Positions 1-6,480 are shown, counted from the stretch's first letter. The stretch is DNA of 8,164 nucleotides from a candidate division FCPU426 bacterium (GCA_030619365.1 JAUXBQ010000113.1:1-8164); one strand, 5' to 3'. A program made the numbers and translations. Notes: a model not told the origin generated them from the letters alone.

Positions 1-81
1 AATTCAAAGCCACCTTCTCAGAGGGTTGTTTTTTAATGCTATAAATATACGATAAATTATAACTATTTAGCTATGACGTAT

Positions 82-99
82 ATTTCATCAGCATGAAAT
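82..99. other. Small perfect dyad in the AT-rich leader
   Basis: ATTTCAT (82-88) and ATGAAAT (93-99) form a perfect 7-bp inverted repeat around a 4-base loop, CAGC. It sits just upstream of repeat copy A and about 155 bases before the first gene. It could be an operator-like site or a weak hairpin, but in DNA this AT-rich a 7-bp dyad can arise by chance. The rest of bases 1-102 is AT-rich and shows no gene and no convincing promoter. Confidence 0.25.
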
Positions 100-102
100 G
101 AA

Positions 103-237
103 GCACTAAATCCGAATATCTAAATACTAAACAAATTCAAATATTCGAAATACAAAATTCGAAACGAATGTTTTGGTAATTTGAGCCTTTGAATTTCGAT
201 ATTGTTTAGAATTTAGTGCTTAGGATTTAGAATTTTT
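103..237. repeat. Dispersed inverted repeat, copy A
   Basis: This is an AT-rich imperfect inverted repeat that fills the space before the first gene. The left arm starts GCACTAAATCC (103-113) and runs through TAAACAAATTCAAAT (128-142). The right arm (about 188-236) reads GAATTTCGATATTGTTTAG and then TTAGTGCTTAGGATTTAG, which is roughly the reverse complement of the left arm. The 37 bases at 106-142 are identical to 4639-4675 in copy C, so this is a true dispersed family and not just AT-rich sequence. The centre carries ATTCGAAAC and TGTTTTGG, also seen in copy C. No transposase is linked to it. Confidence 0.85.
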
Positions 238-254
238 AAATTTAGGAGACGATG

Positions 255-1235
255 ATGAAACGATATTTGGTATTCGCGTGGTGTCTTTTTTGCTGCGGTT
301 GCGCCGGGCTGGGGCCGCGGACTGAAGTATTTAATTCCACTGAGGAACAACTGGTCGTGGAGTTTGTACAGTCCATCGGCCGGGCCGGGAGCGGGCCGGG
401 CCAGTTTCTCAGGCCCCGAGGCGTGGCCGTGTCCGCGGGCGAAGCCTTCAGCCGCCTCTACGTGGCGGACACGGGCAACCAGCGGATTCAGGTGCTGGGC
501 GCGGACGGAACGTTTCATTTCCAGTTCGGCCGCTTCGGCCTGGGGCAGAAGCAGTTCAACGAGCCCGTGGACCTCGTTTTCGACGGCGGCCTGCTGTACG
601 CGACGGACCAACTTAATCATCGCGTGCAGGTGTTCGACTGGCGCGGTAATTTTATACGCGAATTTGGCGTGCCGGGCCGGAATCCGGGCGCGTTCAGTCG
701 TCCGGCAGGTTTGGCGACGGACAGCTTCGGCTATGTGTACGTGGCGGATACGGAGAACGACCGGGTGCAGCGATTTGATAGCCAGGGACGCTTCGTGCGC
801 CAGTACGGCGGCTTTGGGATTGGCCCGGGATTTTTCAACCGGCCGGCGGACGTGGCGATCGAACCCGGTGGACAATTCCTGGTGTTGGACACGCGCAACT
901 GCCGCTGGCAGCGTTTGACCGAGCAAGGGGACTTCATCGCAGTATTTGGACAAAAGGGCGGCGGGCCCGGGCAGTTGCTGGAACCCAAGGGCCTGGCCGT
1001 TTCCCCGGCCGGGCTGGTCTTCGTGGCTGACACGGGCAACAACCGCGTGGCTGTGTTTGACCCCCGAGGACAATGGGTACGGGAAATCACCGCGCCGGAA
1101 ATGAAGGAACCGTCCGGATTGGCTTTGGACGCCGCCGGGCATTTGTACGTGGCGGACACGGGGAATAATAGGATACTAAAGTATAAAATAAAAATACTAA
1201 ATCCGAATATCGAAATACTAAACAAATTCGAATGA
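255..1235 (+). CDS. NHL-repeat six-bladed propeller lipoprotein
   Basis: Putative exported lipoprotein built as an NHL beta-propeller, a fold used for protein or ligand binding with no catalytic role implied. The start is the second of two adjacent ATGs, because AGGAG (244-248) lies 6 bases before it but only 3 before the ATG at 252. The N-terminus (MKRYLVFAW) is hydrophobic and Cys-rich; Cys16 after Gly is the likely lipidation site, though the lipobox is imperfect. Six repeats follow at about residues 53, 103, 149, 196, 243 and 285, each of the form (R/E)P-x-G/D-hydrophobic then VADTGN-like and R-hydrophobic-x-hydrophobic. VADTGN or VADTEN appears in blades 1, 3, 5 and 6; blade 2 (YATDQLNHR) and blade 4 (VLDTRNCR) are divergent. 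The strand at 33-41 probably closes blade 6. The fold ends near residue 311; residues 312-326 are encoded by repeat DNA. Ligand and partner are unknown. Confidence 0.88.
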   Translation: MKRYLVFAWCLFCCGCAGLGPRTEVFNSTEEQLVVEFVQSIGRAGSGPGQFLRPRGVAVSAGEAFSRLYVADTGNQRIQVLGADGTFHFQFGRFGLGQKQFNEPVDLVFDGGLLYATDQLNHRVQVFDWRGNFIREFGVPGRNPGAFSRPAGLATDSFGYVYVADTENDRVQRFDSQGRFVRQYGGFGIGPGFFNRPADVAIEPGGQFLVLDTRNCRWQRLTEQGDFIAVFGQKGGGPGQLLEPKGLAVSPAGLVFVADTGNNRVAVFDPRGQWVREITAPEMKEPSGLALDAAGHLYVADTGNNRILKYKIKILNPNIEILNKFE

Positions 1236-1264
1236 CAAAAATACGAAATATTAAAAAAGAATTG

Positions 1265-1474
1265 TCCGCTAAGAACGCGAAGAGACGCACAGTGAAAAAA
1301 CTTCTTTTTTGGTCATTGCGAGCGAACGAAGAGAGCGTGGCAATCTTTGATTTGCCTTCGGGGTCGAGATTGCTTCGTCGTCCGGCATCGCCCGGACTCC
1401 TCGCAATGACGGGAAATGTACATCCTTGATTATAACCGGATGCGTTGTTTGATCGTCTTCGCGACCTTCGCGGA
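1265..1474. repeat. Middle inverted repeat (CGCGAAG type) nested in copy B
   Basis: The left arm at 1265-1289 (TCCGCTAAGAACGCGAAGAG, then ACGCA) is mirrored by 1441-1474, whose reverse complement reads TCCGCGAAGGTCGCGAAGAC and ends in ACGCA. The arms are imperfect, and the right arm is about 9 bases longer. The left-arm type recurs alone in copy C at 4698-4715 (GCGCGAAGAACGCGAAGA), which supports it as a separate repeat unit. Confidence 0.7.
1312..1410. repeat. GTCATTGCGAG palindromic repeat
   Basis: GTCATTGCGAG (1312-1322) and CTCGCAATGAC (1400-1410) are a perfect 11-bp inverted repeat. A second pairing block, GCAATCT (1340-1346) with AGATTGC (1367-1373), lies inside. The order GTCATTGCGAG...GCAATCT...AGATTGC...CTCGCAATGAC matches a palindromic intergenic repeat I recall as widespread in unrelated bacteria. 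As RNA it would form a long interrupted stem. It is the innermost of the three nested layers of copy B. Confidence 0.8.
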
Positions 1475-1506
1475 GAAAATGTTTCGGTCATTTGTATATT
1501 TGAATT

Positions 1507-1537
1507 TTGATATTGTTTAGGATTTAGTGCTTAGAAT
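1507..1537 (+). promoter_or_regulatory. Possible promoter in the right arm of copy B
   Basis: TTGATA (1507-1512) and TAGAAT (1532-1537) each match 5 of 6 bases of the sigma70 -35 and -10 boxes, but the spacer is 19 bases, longer than the usual 17. The LysM gene has almost no non-repeat DNA before it, so its promoter is either inside the repeat or upstream of the propeller gene. The equivalent places in copies A (TCGATA/TAGGAT) and C (TTGATA/TGGAAT) are weaker. This AT-rich setting makes chance matches easy. Confidence 0.25.
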
Positions 1538-1575
1538 TTAGAATTTTCACGAAAGGGTATTTTAACTGATTACTG

Positions 1576-4500
1576 ATGAATAAAAACACGCTAACATCCC
1601 TGCTCTTGTGTTGTTTCTGTCTTCCTGTCATGGCAGAAGGAAGTGCGCTGCCGGGTGATACGACGCTCCTGGAAGCCGTGGGAACCACGCCCGTGGCGGA
1701 AACGCAGGAAAAAATTCTTTACACCTACACCATCCGTCCCGGGGATACATTGTGGGACATTGCCAAGTGGGTTTTGAAAGATCCCTTCCAATGGCCGGAA
1801 ATGCTCAAGTACAACTATATTGAAAACCCGGACCTGATCTTTCCCGGCGACCGGCTCATCGTGCCCAGCCCCGAAGTCCTGGAACGTATCCGCGCGGCGC
1901 GAGACGTGCAGGAGATCGCGGACATCCGGCGCGAGGCTGAAATAGGCGCCGCGTTGGTGGAATTGCCCCCGCCTGCCCAAGGCCTGTCGGCCGTGGTTAC
2001 GCCCCTGGCCGGGGAACTGGTACGCGTGCCCCTGGTGGAGCCGGTGAGCAACACCGTGAGCGCCTCGGATCTGAAAATTACGGGCCGCAAGAGCATCAAC
2101 TTCCGTTATCGCGAGTACCGTGGCGGGGTCTCGCCCTATTATTTTTCCTCGGGCTACACGCGCCAGGAATCCCTTAACCTGACCCTGTCCGGACAGATAG
2201 AAAATACCGTCAAAGTAAACGGCGAATTTTACCAGTCCGACCAGGCGCTGGAAAACAGATACGCCCTCACCCTGGCCACCGAAGAGATGGAACTCTTTCT
2301 GGGGGATTTCGCGGCCTCTCTGCCGGATACTGAATTTTTACTTTCAGGCCGCAATCTTTCGGGTGGCCGCTTCCGCGCGGACTTCAAGACCGCGGGTGGC
2401 ACGGCCCTGGCCGGCGCCTCCAAAGGGCAGGCGAAATACCAACGGTTTTTCGGAAACCGCGCCCAGGGGCCGTACTACCTCAGCCAGGCGTCCGTGGTAT
2501 TCGAATCCGAGACCGTGCTGGTGAACAAAGTGCCGCAGGAACGCGGCAGTGATTATGCCATTGACTTTATTACCGGCCAGATCACATTTCTCCGCCGCGT
2601 TATTGACGACATCACCATGGTCGAAGTGGTGTATGAATCCCGGCAAACGGTATTCGCGCGTAGCCTGTACGCGGGCCGCGTCTGGGGGAGGCCCCTGTCC
2701 TGGCTGCGGCTGGCCGGCTCTTTGGTGCGCGAAGAAGACCCGAAAGCATCCGGGATTGTTGACCTGGGCAGCGGCAATACCCTGACCCCGATCGGGCACT
2801 GGGTGGCCGGCTCGGACGTGGCGGCCGACATCCCGGGGTTTGGAACCCTGACCGGCGAAGTGGCTTACAGCCGCTTTGCGTCCAACCGCTTGTCAGCGGA
2901 AGTTGCCGAGGGTCTGGCCGTGAAGTCGGAAATGTCAGGCAGCCTTGGGCCAATGGGCGCGGCCGGTTATTACCGCCGCACCACTCCGGAATTCCAGCGC
3001 GTGGGCGGCGCGCAGCAGGGAAGCGATCTTTTGAATTACGGCGGCCGCCTGGACCTCAAAACCGGCGGGCCCTATACCCTGGCCGGGGCCTATGACTTCA
3101 AGGACGTGTTGCTGGAGAGCCTGCGGGAAACCACCACCCAAGTTACCGGCCTGGCCGGCCTGCACTCGCGCGGCTGGCCTACGGCCGCCTATCAATATTT
3201 TCAGTTGCAAGTGCAAAACGACGCTCCGCCTCCGGAGCGGCTGGATCACGAAACGCGGCGGCATACGGGTCTGGTGGGATTCAGCCGGGATTATTTCGAG
3301 GCGGACGCGCGGGCGGACCTGGAAATCCGGGAAGGCGAGCTGGCTTCACGCGGAACGGCCGAGACCCGCAGCCTAGCCCTGGGCGCGGCCACTAAAAATC
3401 TGGGCTGGATCGCGGCCAGCGCGGGCCTGGAACATCAGACCGTGGCCGAGAAAGGCAACAGTCTTACGCCCGAACGGGTCTTTGACGTGACTAAGGCGGA
3501 CGTGCATGGGTCATTCCATCCGCACGACCGCTACCGCCTGAGCGTGGACAACAACTGGGTGTGGGACGAGGGGTACGGTTCCACGCAGACCCTAGACACC
3601 AAGCTGGACGCACGGCCGGTCAATGAAGTGCGGCTGGACGCTAAGTACACGTGGGAAACTCTCCAGAGCCTGATCAGTTCAGTGTACGTGCTCGTGTACA
3701 CCCAGACCGCATCCGGCCAACTGGAAGTGCTGCCGATCGAAGGCCTGTCTTTGCGTCTCACGCCCAGCCTACGCTGGACCACGCCGGCTGGGCGGCAGGA
3801 AACGCTGAATGCGAGCCGCACGGACCTGGGCAGTGTGAAATGGGCCCAGTCCGCGCTCTTGTCCCATGAAGCAGAGGTGCGCCGCGATTTGTACCTGCTG
3901 GCCGATTCCACGGACCCGGGCTTGCGCCTCCAGACCGAGCAGGAATCCCGCGCCGCGTCCTATACCCTGAAAGCCGCGGTTTCGCCTGCGTTTTCCGCCC
4001 AGGCGGGCGCATCGTACGAGCAATATTACAAATACAACTTTAATGCCGGGTTTAATGACTTTGACCGCTTGCGCGGGCGGCACCGGATATTTTCCTTAAG
4101 CGCGCTCTCCTCCCTGGCCGAAGTCCTGCGGCTGGATGGCGCGTATGAATTAGACCTGCGCGTGCAGGACGGCACGAACCCTGAGTCAGTCACGCGCACG
4201 GCTTATCCTGTCTCCGAGACCGGCCAAACCACGGCCCAGTATGACCTGCTGAACAGTTACGGCCAATTGCACATTCGGCAGGATACGGCTCGGGCCAAGG
4301 CGACCTACCAGTGGACCGGGATTTTTTCGAGTTTCGCGGAAGGGACCTACAACCGCAATGAGGATCTGAACGGACACGAACCAGTCATTCACACGGCCGC
4401 GCCGGGCGCGGGCGTAATTCTGCGCTGGGAAAAATTCCGCGCCGAAGTGAGCGCCCGCCTGGCCAAATCCTGGGGCGGGGTGAGCACGCACCAGGAAAAT

Positions 4501-4629
4501 TATATGGTTACGTTGAACTACAATCCCCTCAGCCTGCTCTCCTTGTCCCTACGCGGCCAGCATACCAAAACCCTGGATCCGGACTCGCTGGCCACGGAAG
4601 TGGACCTGAACTGCAGTGTGCAGTTTTAA
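1576..4629 (+). CDS. LysM-domain protein with predicted outer-membrane beta-barrel
   Basis: A 1017-residue exported protein. Residues 1-20 form a signal peptide with likely cleavage after PVMA. One LysM domain spans about 49-97 (YTIRPGDTLWDIA ... ENPDLIFPGDRLIVP); LysM binds the N-acetylglucosamine backbone of peptidoglycan. A charged, probably helical stretch (98-125) and a Pro-rich linker (130-157) lead into some 850 residues of alternating polar/hydrophobic strands with many Tyr, Gly and Arg, ending in NCSVQF. A terminal Phe is typical of outer-membrane barrels. Residues 324-338 (GSDYAIDFITGQITF) resemble a strand-turn-strand motif of large surface barrels such as SprA-like proteins; that likeness is from memory. 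The likely layout is a barrel in the outer membrane with a periplasmic LysM anchor. The ribosome site is weak: GAAAGGG at 1551-1557 lies 18 bases before ATG. The reading frame is intact. A porin or a transport or assembly barrel are both possible; substrate unknown. Confidence 0.85.
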   Translation: MNKNTLTSLLLCCFCLPVMAEGSALPGDTTLLEAVGTTPVAETQEKILYTYTIRPGDTLWDIAKWVLKDPFQWPEMLKYNYIENPDLIFPGDRLIVPSPEVLERIRAARDVQEIADIRREAEIGAALVELPPPAQGLSAVVTPLAGELVRVPLVEPVSNTVSASDLKITGRKSINFRYREYRGGVSPYYFSSGYTRQESLNLTLSGQIENTVKVNGEFYQSDQALENRYALTLATEEMELFLGDFAASLPDTEFLLSGRNLSGGRFRADFKTAGGTALAGASKGQAKYQRFFGNRAQGPYYLSQASVVFESETVLVNKVPQERGSDYAIDFITGQITFLRRVIDDITMVEVVYESRQTVFARSLYAGRVWGRPLSWLRLAGSLVREEDPKASGIVDLGSGNTLTPIGHWVAGSDVAADIPGFGTLTGEVAYSRFASNRLSAEVAEGLAVKSEMSGSLGPMGAAGYYRRTTPEFQRVGGAQQGSDLLNYGGRLDLKTGGPYTLAGAYDFKDVLLESLRETTTQVTGLAGLHSRGWPTAAYQYFQLQVQNDAPPPERLDHETRRHTGLVGFSRDYFEADARADLEIREGELASRGTAETRSLALGAATKNLGWIAASAGLEHQTVAEKGNSLTPERVFDVTKADVHGSFHPHDRYRLSVDNNWVWDEGYGSTQTLDTKLDARPVNEVRLDAKYTWETLQSLISSVYVLVYTQTASGQLEVLPIEGLSLRLTPSLRWTTPAGRQETLNASRTDLGSVKWAQSALLSHEAEVRRDLYLLADSTDPGLRLQTEQESRAASYTLKAAVSPAFSAQAGASYEQYYKYNFNAGFNDFDRLRGRHRIFSLSALSSLAEVLRLDGAYELDLRVQDGTNPESVTRTAYPVSETGQTTAQYDLLNSYGQLHIRQDTARAKATYQWTGIFSSFAEGTYNRNEDLNGHEPVIHTAAPGAGVILRWEKFRAEVSARLAKSWGGVSTHQENYMVTLNYNPLSLLSLSLRGQHTKTLDPDSLATEVDLNCSVQF

Positions 4630-4866
4630 ATAAAAATCCTAAATCCGAATATCTAAATACTAAACAAATTCAAATCACCGAAATTCAAAAAGATTGTGCG
4701 CGAAGAACGCGAAGAGATGCTGAGGAAATAAATTCGAAATCCTAATCTCTAAATCCTAAACAAATCCTAATGACCGAAAAAAGAAATTCGAAACACATGT
4801 TTTGGGCATTGGGAAATTTGAATTTTGATATTGTTTAGGATTTCGTGCTTGGAATTTAGGATTTTC
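4627..4866. repeat. Dispersed inverted repeat, copy C (composite)
   Basis: The repeat begins at the stop codon of the LysM gene: TAAATAAAAAT followed by CCTAAATCC. It contains a left arm (4630-4690), a single CGCGAAGAACGCGAAG half-unit (4699-4714), a second left-type arm (about 4731-4778, AAATCCTAAACAAATCCTAA then TGACCG), ATTCGAAAC...TGTTTTGG (4785-4804), and one right arm (4812-4866, TTTGAATTTTGATATTGTTT then AGGATTT). It has two left arms and one right arm, so it looks like a rearranged or twice-hit copy. With the promoter that follows, it accounts for the gene-free stretch 4630-4996. Confidence 0.82.
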
Positions 4867-4894
4867 ATTTATTTGCCTATTATCTCCTCGCAAG

Positions 4895-4923
4895 TTGACA
4901 GTCCGGGAAAATCCAGCTAAAAT
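4895..4923 (+). promoter_or_regulatory. Near-consensus sigma70-type promoter
   Basis: TTGACA (4895-4900) is a perfect -35 box, the spacer is exactly 17 bases, and TAAAAT (4918-4923) matches 5 of 6 bases of the -10 box. Transcription would begin near 4930 and give a leader of about 65 bases before the ATG at 4997. It lies in non-repeat DNA directly after copy C and so starts a transcription unit for the secreted LamG/FlgD-Ig gene, and possibly for the TPR gene after it. No operator dyad is evident around it. Confidence 0.72.
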
Positions 4924-4996
4924 AACCTGATTCATTACGTCCTGAAACGCGCTGCTTATTGGGCGGGTCAAATACGTGTTCTCAGCAGGGGGGCAT

Positions 4997-6265
4997 ATGA
5001 GGCGCTTATGCGGAGCAAGCAGGAGCTGGGAAGCCAAGAGCCGGTGCGGCGTGATTACGCTTGTTTTTGCTGTATTTTACGCCTGGGCCTGTTGTCCGGT
5101 CCAGGCAGCCGGCGTCTCCGCGGAGAAGGTCACGGGCGCGGCCAAAGTCACGTCCAAGTCAGAGTCCAAACCCACGCCCGAAGTCAAGCAATCCGGGCCC
5201 CAGGCGAAGAAGAAAAAGGCCGCCTCCTCTGTGGGGAAGAAAAAACAGGCCGCTAAATCCAAGCGAAAAAAAGCTTCCCCACGGGGCCCGCGGGGGTCTA
5301 AAGATATAAACCAGCCGGTTAAACGGCTTTGGGATTTTCAATCTCCGAAAATTAAAAAGATCCCGTCTTTTTGGGAACCCATATCCGGCAAGTGGCAGCT
5401 TGCCAAGGAACCGGAACATCCCGGCAACCGGGTGTTGAGACAGACCGCGGTGAAGCGTAATTTTCAGTATTTGCTCAGCCGGGAGAAGTACGCCAATTTC
5501 GAATTTTCCGCGCGCATGCGCGTGGACAGTTTTGAACGGAAAACCAGGAACTGGCAGTTGGGTCTTATTTTTCGGCGGGCCAATCCGGACTATTACTACA
5601 AGTTCAGGATCACGGCCGCCAACCTGGCGCTTCTGCGCTGCTCCCCGGGAAGCCTGGAGGTCTTGCCGCACAGCCAGGGGAGCACGCGGGTGGCATCCGC
5701 CACCGGACGTCAGGGCAAGGAAAACGAGCGCATGCTGATGATTCTTCCAAACGCCGTCAAGCCGGATGAATGGGTTAAGCTGAGCGTGGCGTGTTACGGC
5801 GAACGGATCATCGTCAAGCTCAACCAAAGGGAAATCCGGATGGTGTTTGATTCCGCCGTGGGCAGCGGCCGTTTGGGGATTTACAGTTACAAGACCCAGG
5901 CCTTTTTCGACGACTTCCGCCTGTATTATTTACCCGTGCCCCGGCTGGACCAGGGGCTGCGCCTGAACCGTAAAACATTTTCGCCGGTGAAGGAAAGAGA
6001 AGTCCTGGTTTATTTTCTGAATCCCCGGGCCGGGAACGCGGAAGTGCGGGTGTTGGGCCCGGACCGGAAACTGTTTAATATCCTGACCAAGGGCTGGCAC
6101 GGCCCGGAGGTGAGTTCCGTGGCCTGGGACGGCCGGGGCCTGCTGGGCGAACCGGCCCGGGCCGGACGCTATACGATTGAGGTTGAGGCCGGCGGCAATA
6201 CCGCGCAGGTTTTCATTCGCGTTAAGCAGCCTTCCGGTTCGCCCCGAAAACCGCGCCGGAATTAG
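4997..6265 (+). CDS. Secreted basic-linker protein with LamG/DUF1080-like and FlgD-Ig domains
   Basis: A 422-residue exported protein of unknown role. The start chosen is ATG 4997, with AGGGGGG at 4987-4993 just before it; an in-frame GTG at 4976 would add seven residues and lacks a good ribosome site. Residues 1-37 form a signal peptide (basic start, core GVITLVFAVFYAWACCPV, cleavage after VQA). Residues 41-103 are a Lys/Ser/Pro-rich, strongly basic disordered linker (KKKK, KKK, KSKRKK). Residues 110-313 look like a concanavalin-type beta-sandwich of the LamG/DUF1080 kind (WDFQ..., FEFSARMRV, WQLGLIFR, DYYYKFRI, WVKLSVACYGERIIVKLN, GRLGIYSYKTQAFFDDFRLY). Residues 322-410 resemble the FlgD Ig-like domain (VAWDGRGLLGEPARAGRYTIEV). 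The domains suggest glycan or surface binding. The linker may bind acidic polymers or peptidoglycan. I see no catalytic motif. Domain calls are by eye. Confidence 0.85.
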   Translation: MRRLCGASRSWEAKSRCGVITLVFAVFYAWACCPVQAAGVSAEKVTGAAKVTSKSESKPTPEVKQSGPQAKKKKAASSVGKKKQAAKSKRKKASPRGPRGSKDINQPVKRLWDFQSPKIKKIPSFWEPISGKWQLAKEPEHPGNRVLRQTAVKRNFQYLLSREKYANFEFSARMRVDSFERKTRNWQLGLIFRRANPDYYYKFRITAANLALLRCSPGSLEVLPHSQGSTRVASATGRQGKENERMLMILPNAVKPDEWVKLSVACYGERIIVKLNQREIRMVFDSAVGSGRLGIYSYKTQAFFDDFRLYYLPVPRLDQGLRLNRKTFSPVKEREVLVYFLNPRAGNAEVRVLGPDRKLFNILTKGWHGPEVSSVAWDGRGLLGEPARAGRYTIEVEAGGNTAQVFIRVKQPSGSPRKPRRN

Positions 6266-6285
6266 AGAAAATAAAGAACCACTGC

Positions 6286-6461
6286 TGTCCAAATAAATAA
6301 AAAATGTTTTCAAAAAGTTTGAAAACAAAAGCATAATCCACAGATTACACGGATTTTAAGGATTAGGTTTAAAAAAAAATCTTAAAGCAAAGACTTTAAA
6401 CTTTTATTAAATCTGTGTAATCTGTGTAATCTGTGGATAGGGTTTTTATTTTATTTGGACA
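6286..6461. repeat. MITE-like inverted repeat with 12-bp perfect ends
   Basis: TGTCCAAATAAA (6286-6297) and TTTATTTGGACA (6450-6461) are perfect 12-bp terminal inverted repeats; with two mismatches they extend to 19 bp. An inner perfect 15-bp pair, ATCCACAGATTACAC (6336-6350) and GTGTAATCTGTGGAT (6424-6438), lies inside. The right inner arm is part of three 9-base units, (A/T)AATCTGTG, at 6409-6435. The element shares no sequence with copies A-C, so it is a second repeat family. No clear target-site duplication flanks it, and it carries no gene. It fills most of the 230-base gap between the two neighbouring genes. Confidence 0.75.
6306..6326. terminator. Hairpin, possible terminator
   Basis: GTTTTCAAA (6306-6314) and TTTGAAAAC (6318-6326) form a perfect 9-bp stem with a 3-base AAG loop, 41 bases after the stop of the upstream gene. 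The stem is AT-rich. A T-rich tail follows it only when read on the minus strand (ATTTTTTATTTATTTGG); on the plus strand it is followed by A's. It is therefore a poor intrinsic terminator for the + strand genes and may only be part of the repeat element. Confidence 0.3.
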
Positions 6462-6480
6462 CACGTGATAAAGAATATAT

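Larger units (their letters stand above)
1185..1546. repeat. Dispersed inverted repeat, copy B (nested composite)
   Basis: This repeat fills the whole gap between the propeller gene and the LysM gene and overlaps the end of the propeller gene. The outer arms are 1185-1250, containing CTAAATCCGAATATC at 1197-1211, and about 1485-1546, containing 28 bases (1498-1525) identical to 4816-4843 in copy C. Inside lie two further inverted repeats, listed separately. The only reading frame inside it, a 65-codon stretch at 1232-1429, has no ribosome site and consists of repeat sequence, so I do not call a gene. The LysM gene begins 29 bases after the right arm. Confidence 0.85.

Noticed and set aside
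26..53. Possible promoter upstream of the first gene (TTGTTT, 16 bases, TACGAT)
   Set aside because: The boxes match only 3 and 4 of 6 consensus positions, and AT-rich DNA gives many such pairs by chance.
213..1142. 309-codon open frame on the minus strand
   Set aside because: It is antisense to the NHL propeller gene, starts inside that gene, runs out into repeat copy A, and has no ribosome site or domain. Its apparent periodicity mirrors the NHL repeats.
1232..1429. 65-codon open frame on the plus strand between the first two genes
   Set aside because: It consists of nested repeat DNA, has no Shine-Dalgarno sequence, and its translation shows no protein-like features.
4976..4996. Upstream GTG start for the secreted LamG/FlgD-Ig gene
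   Set aside because: It has no ribosome site, and the seven extra residues (MFSAGGH) would precede an otherwise standard basic signal-peptide start; the purine-rich AGGGGGG favours ATG 4997.
5159..5827. 222-codon open frame on the minus strand
   Set aside because: It is opposite the secreted LamG/FlgD-Ig gene; its Phe/Leu-rich tail is only the complement of the lysine-rich linker.
6395..6423. Possible promoter for the TPR gene inside the MITE-like element (TTTAAA, 17 bases, TAATCT)
   Set aside because: Both boxes are weak and fall in low-complexity repeat sequence.
6409..6435. Short tandem 9-base units considered as a CRISPR-like or iteron array
   Set aside because: There are only three adjacent units with no spacers, no nearby cas or replication gene, and they form one arm of an inverted repeat.
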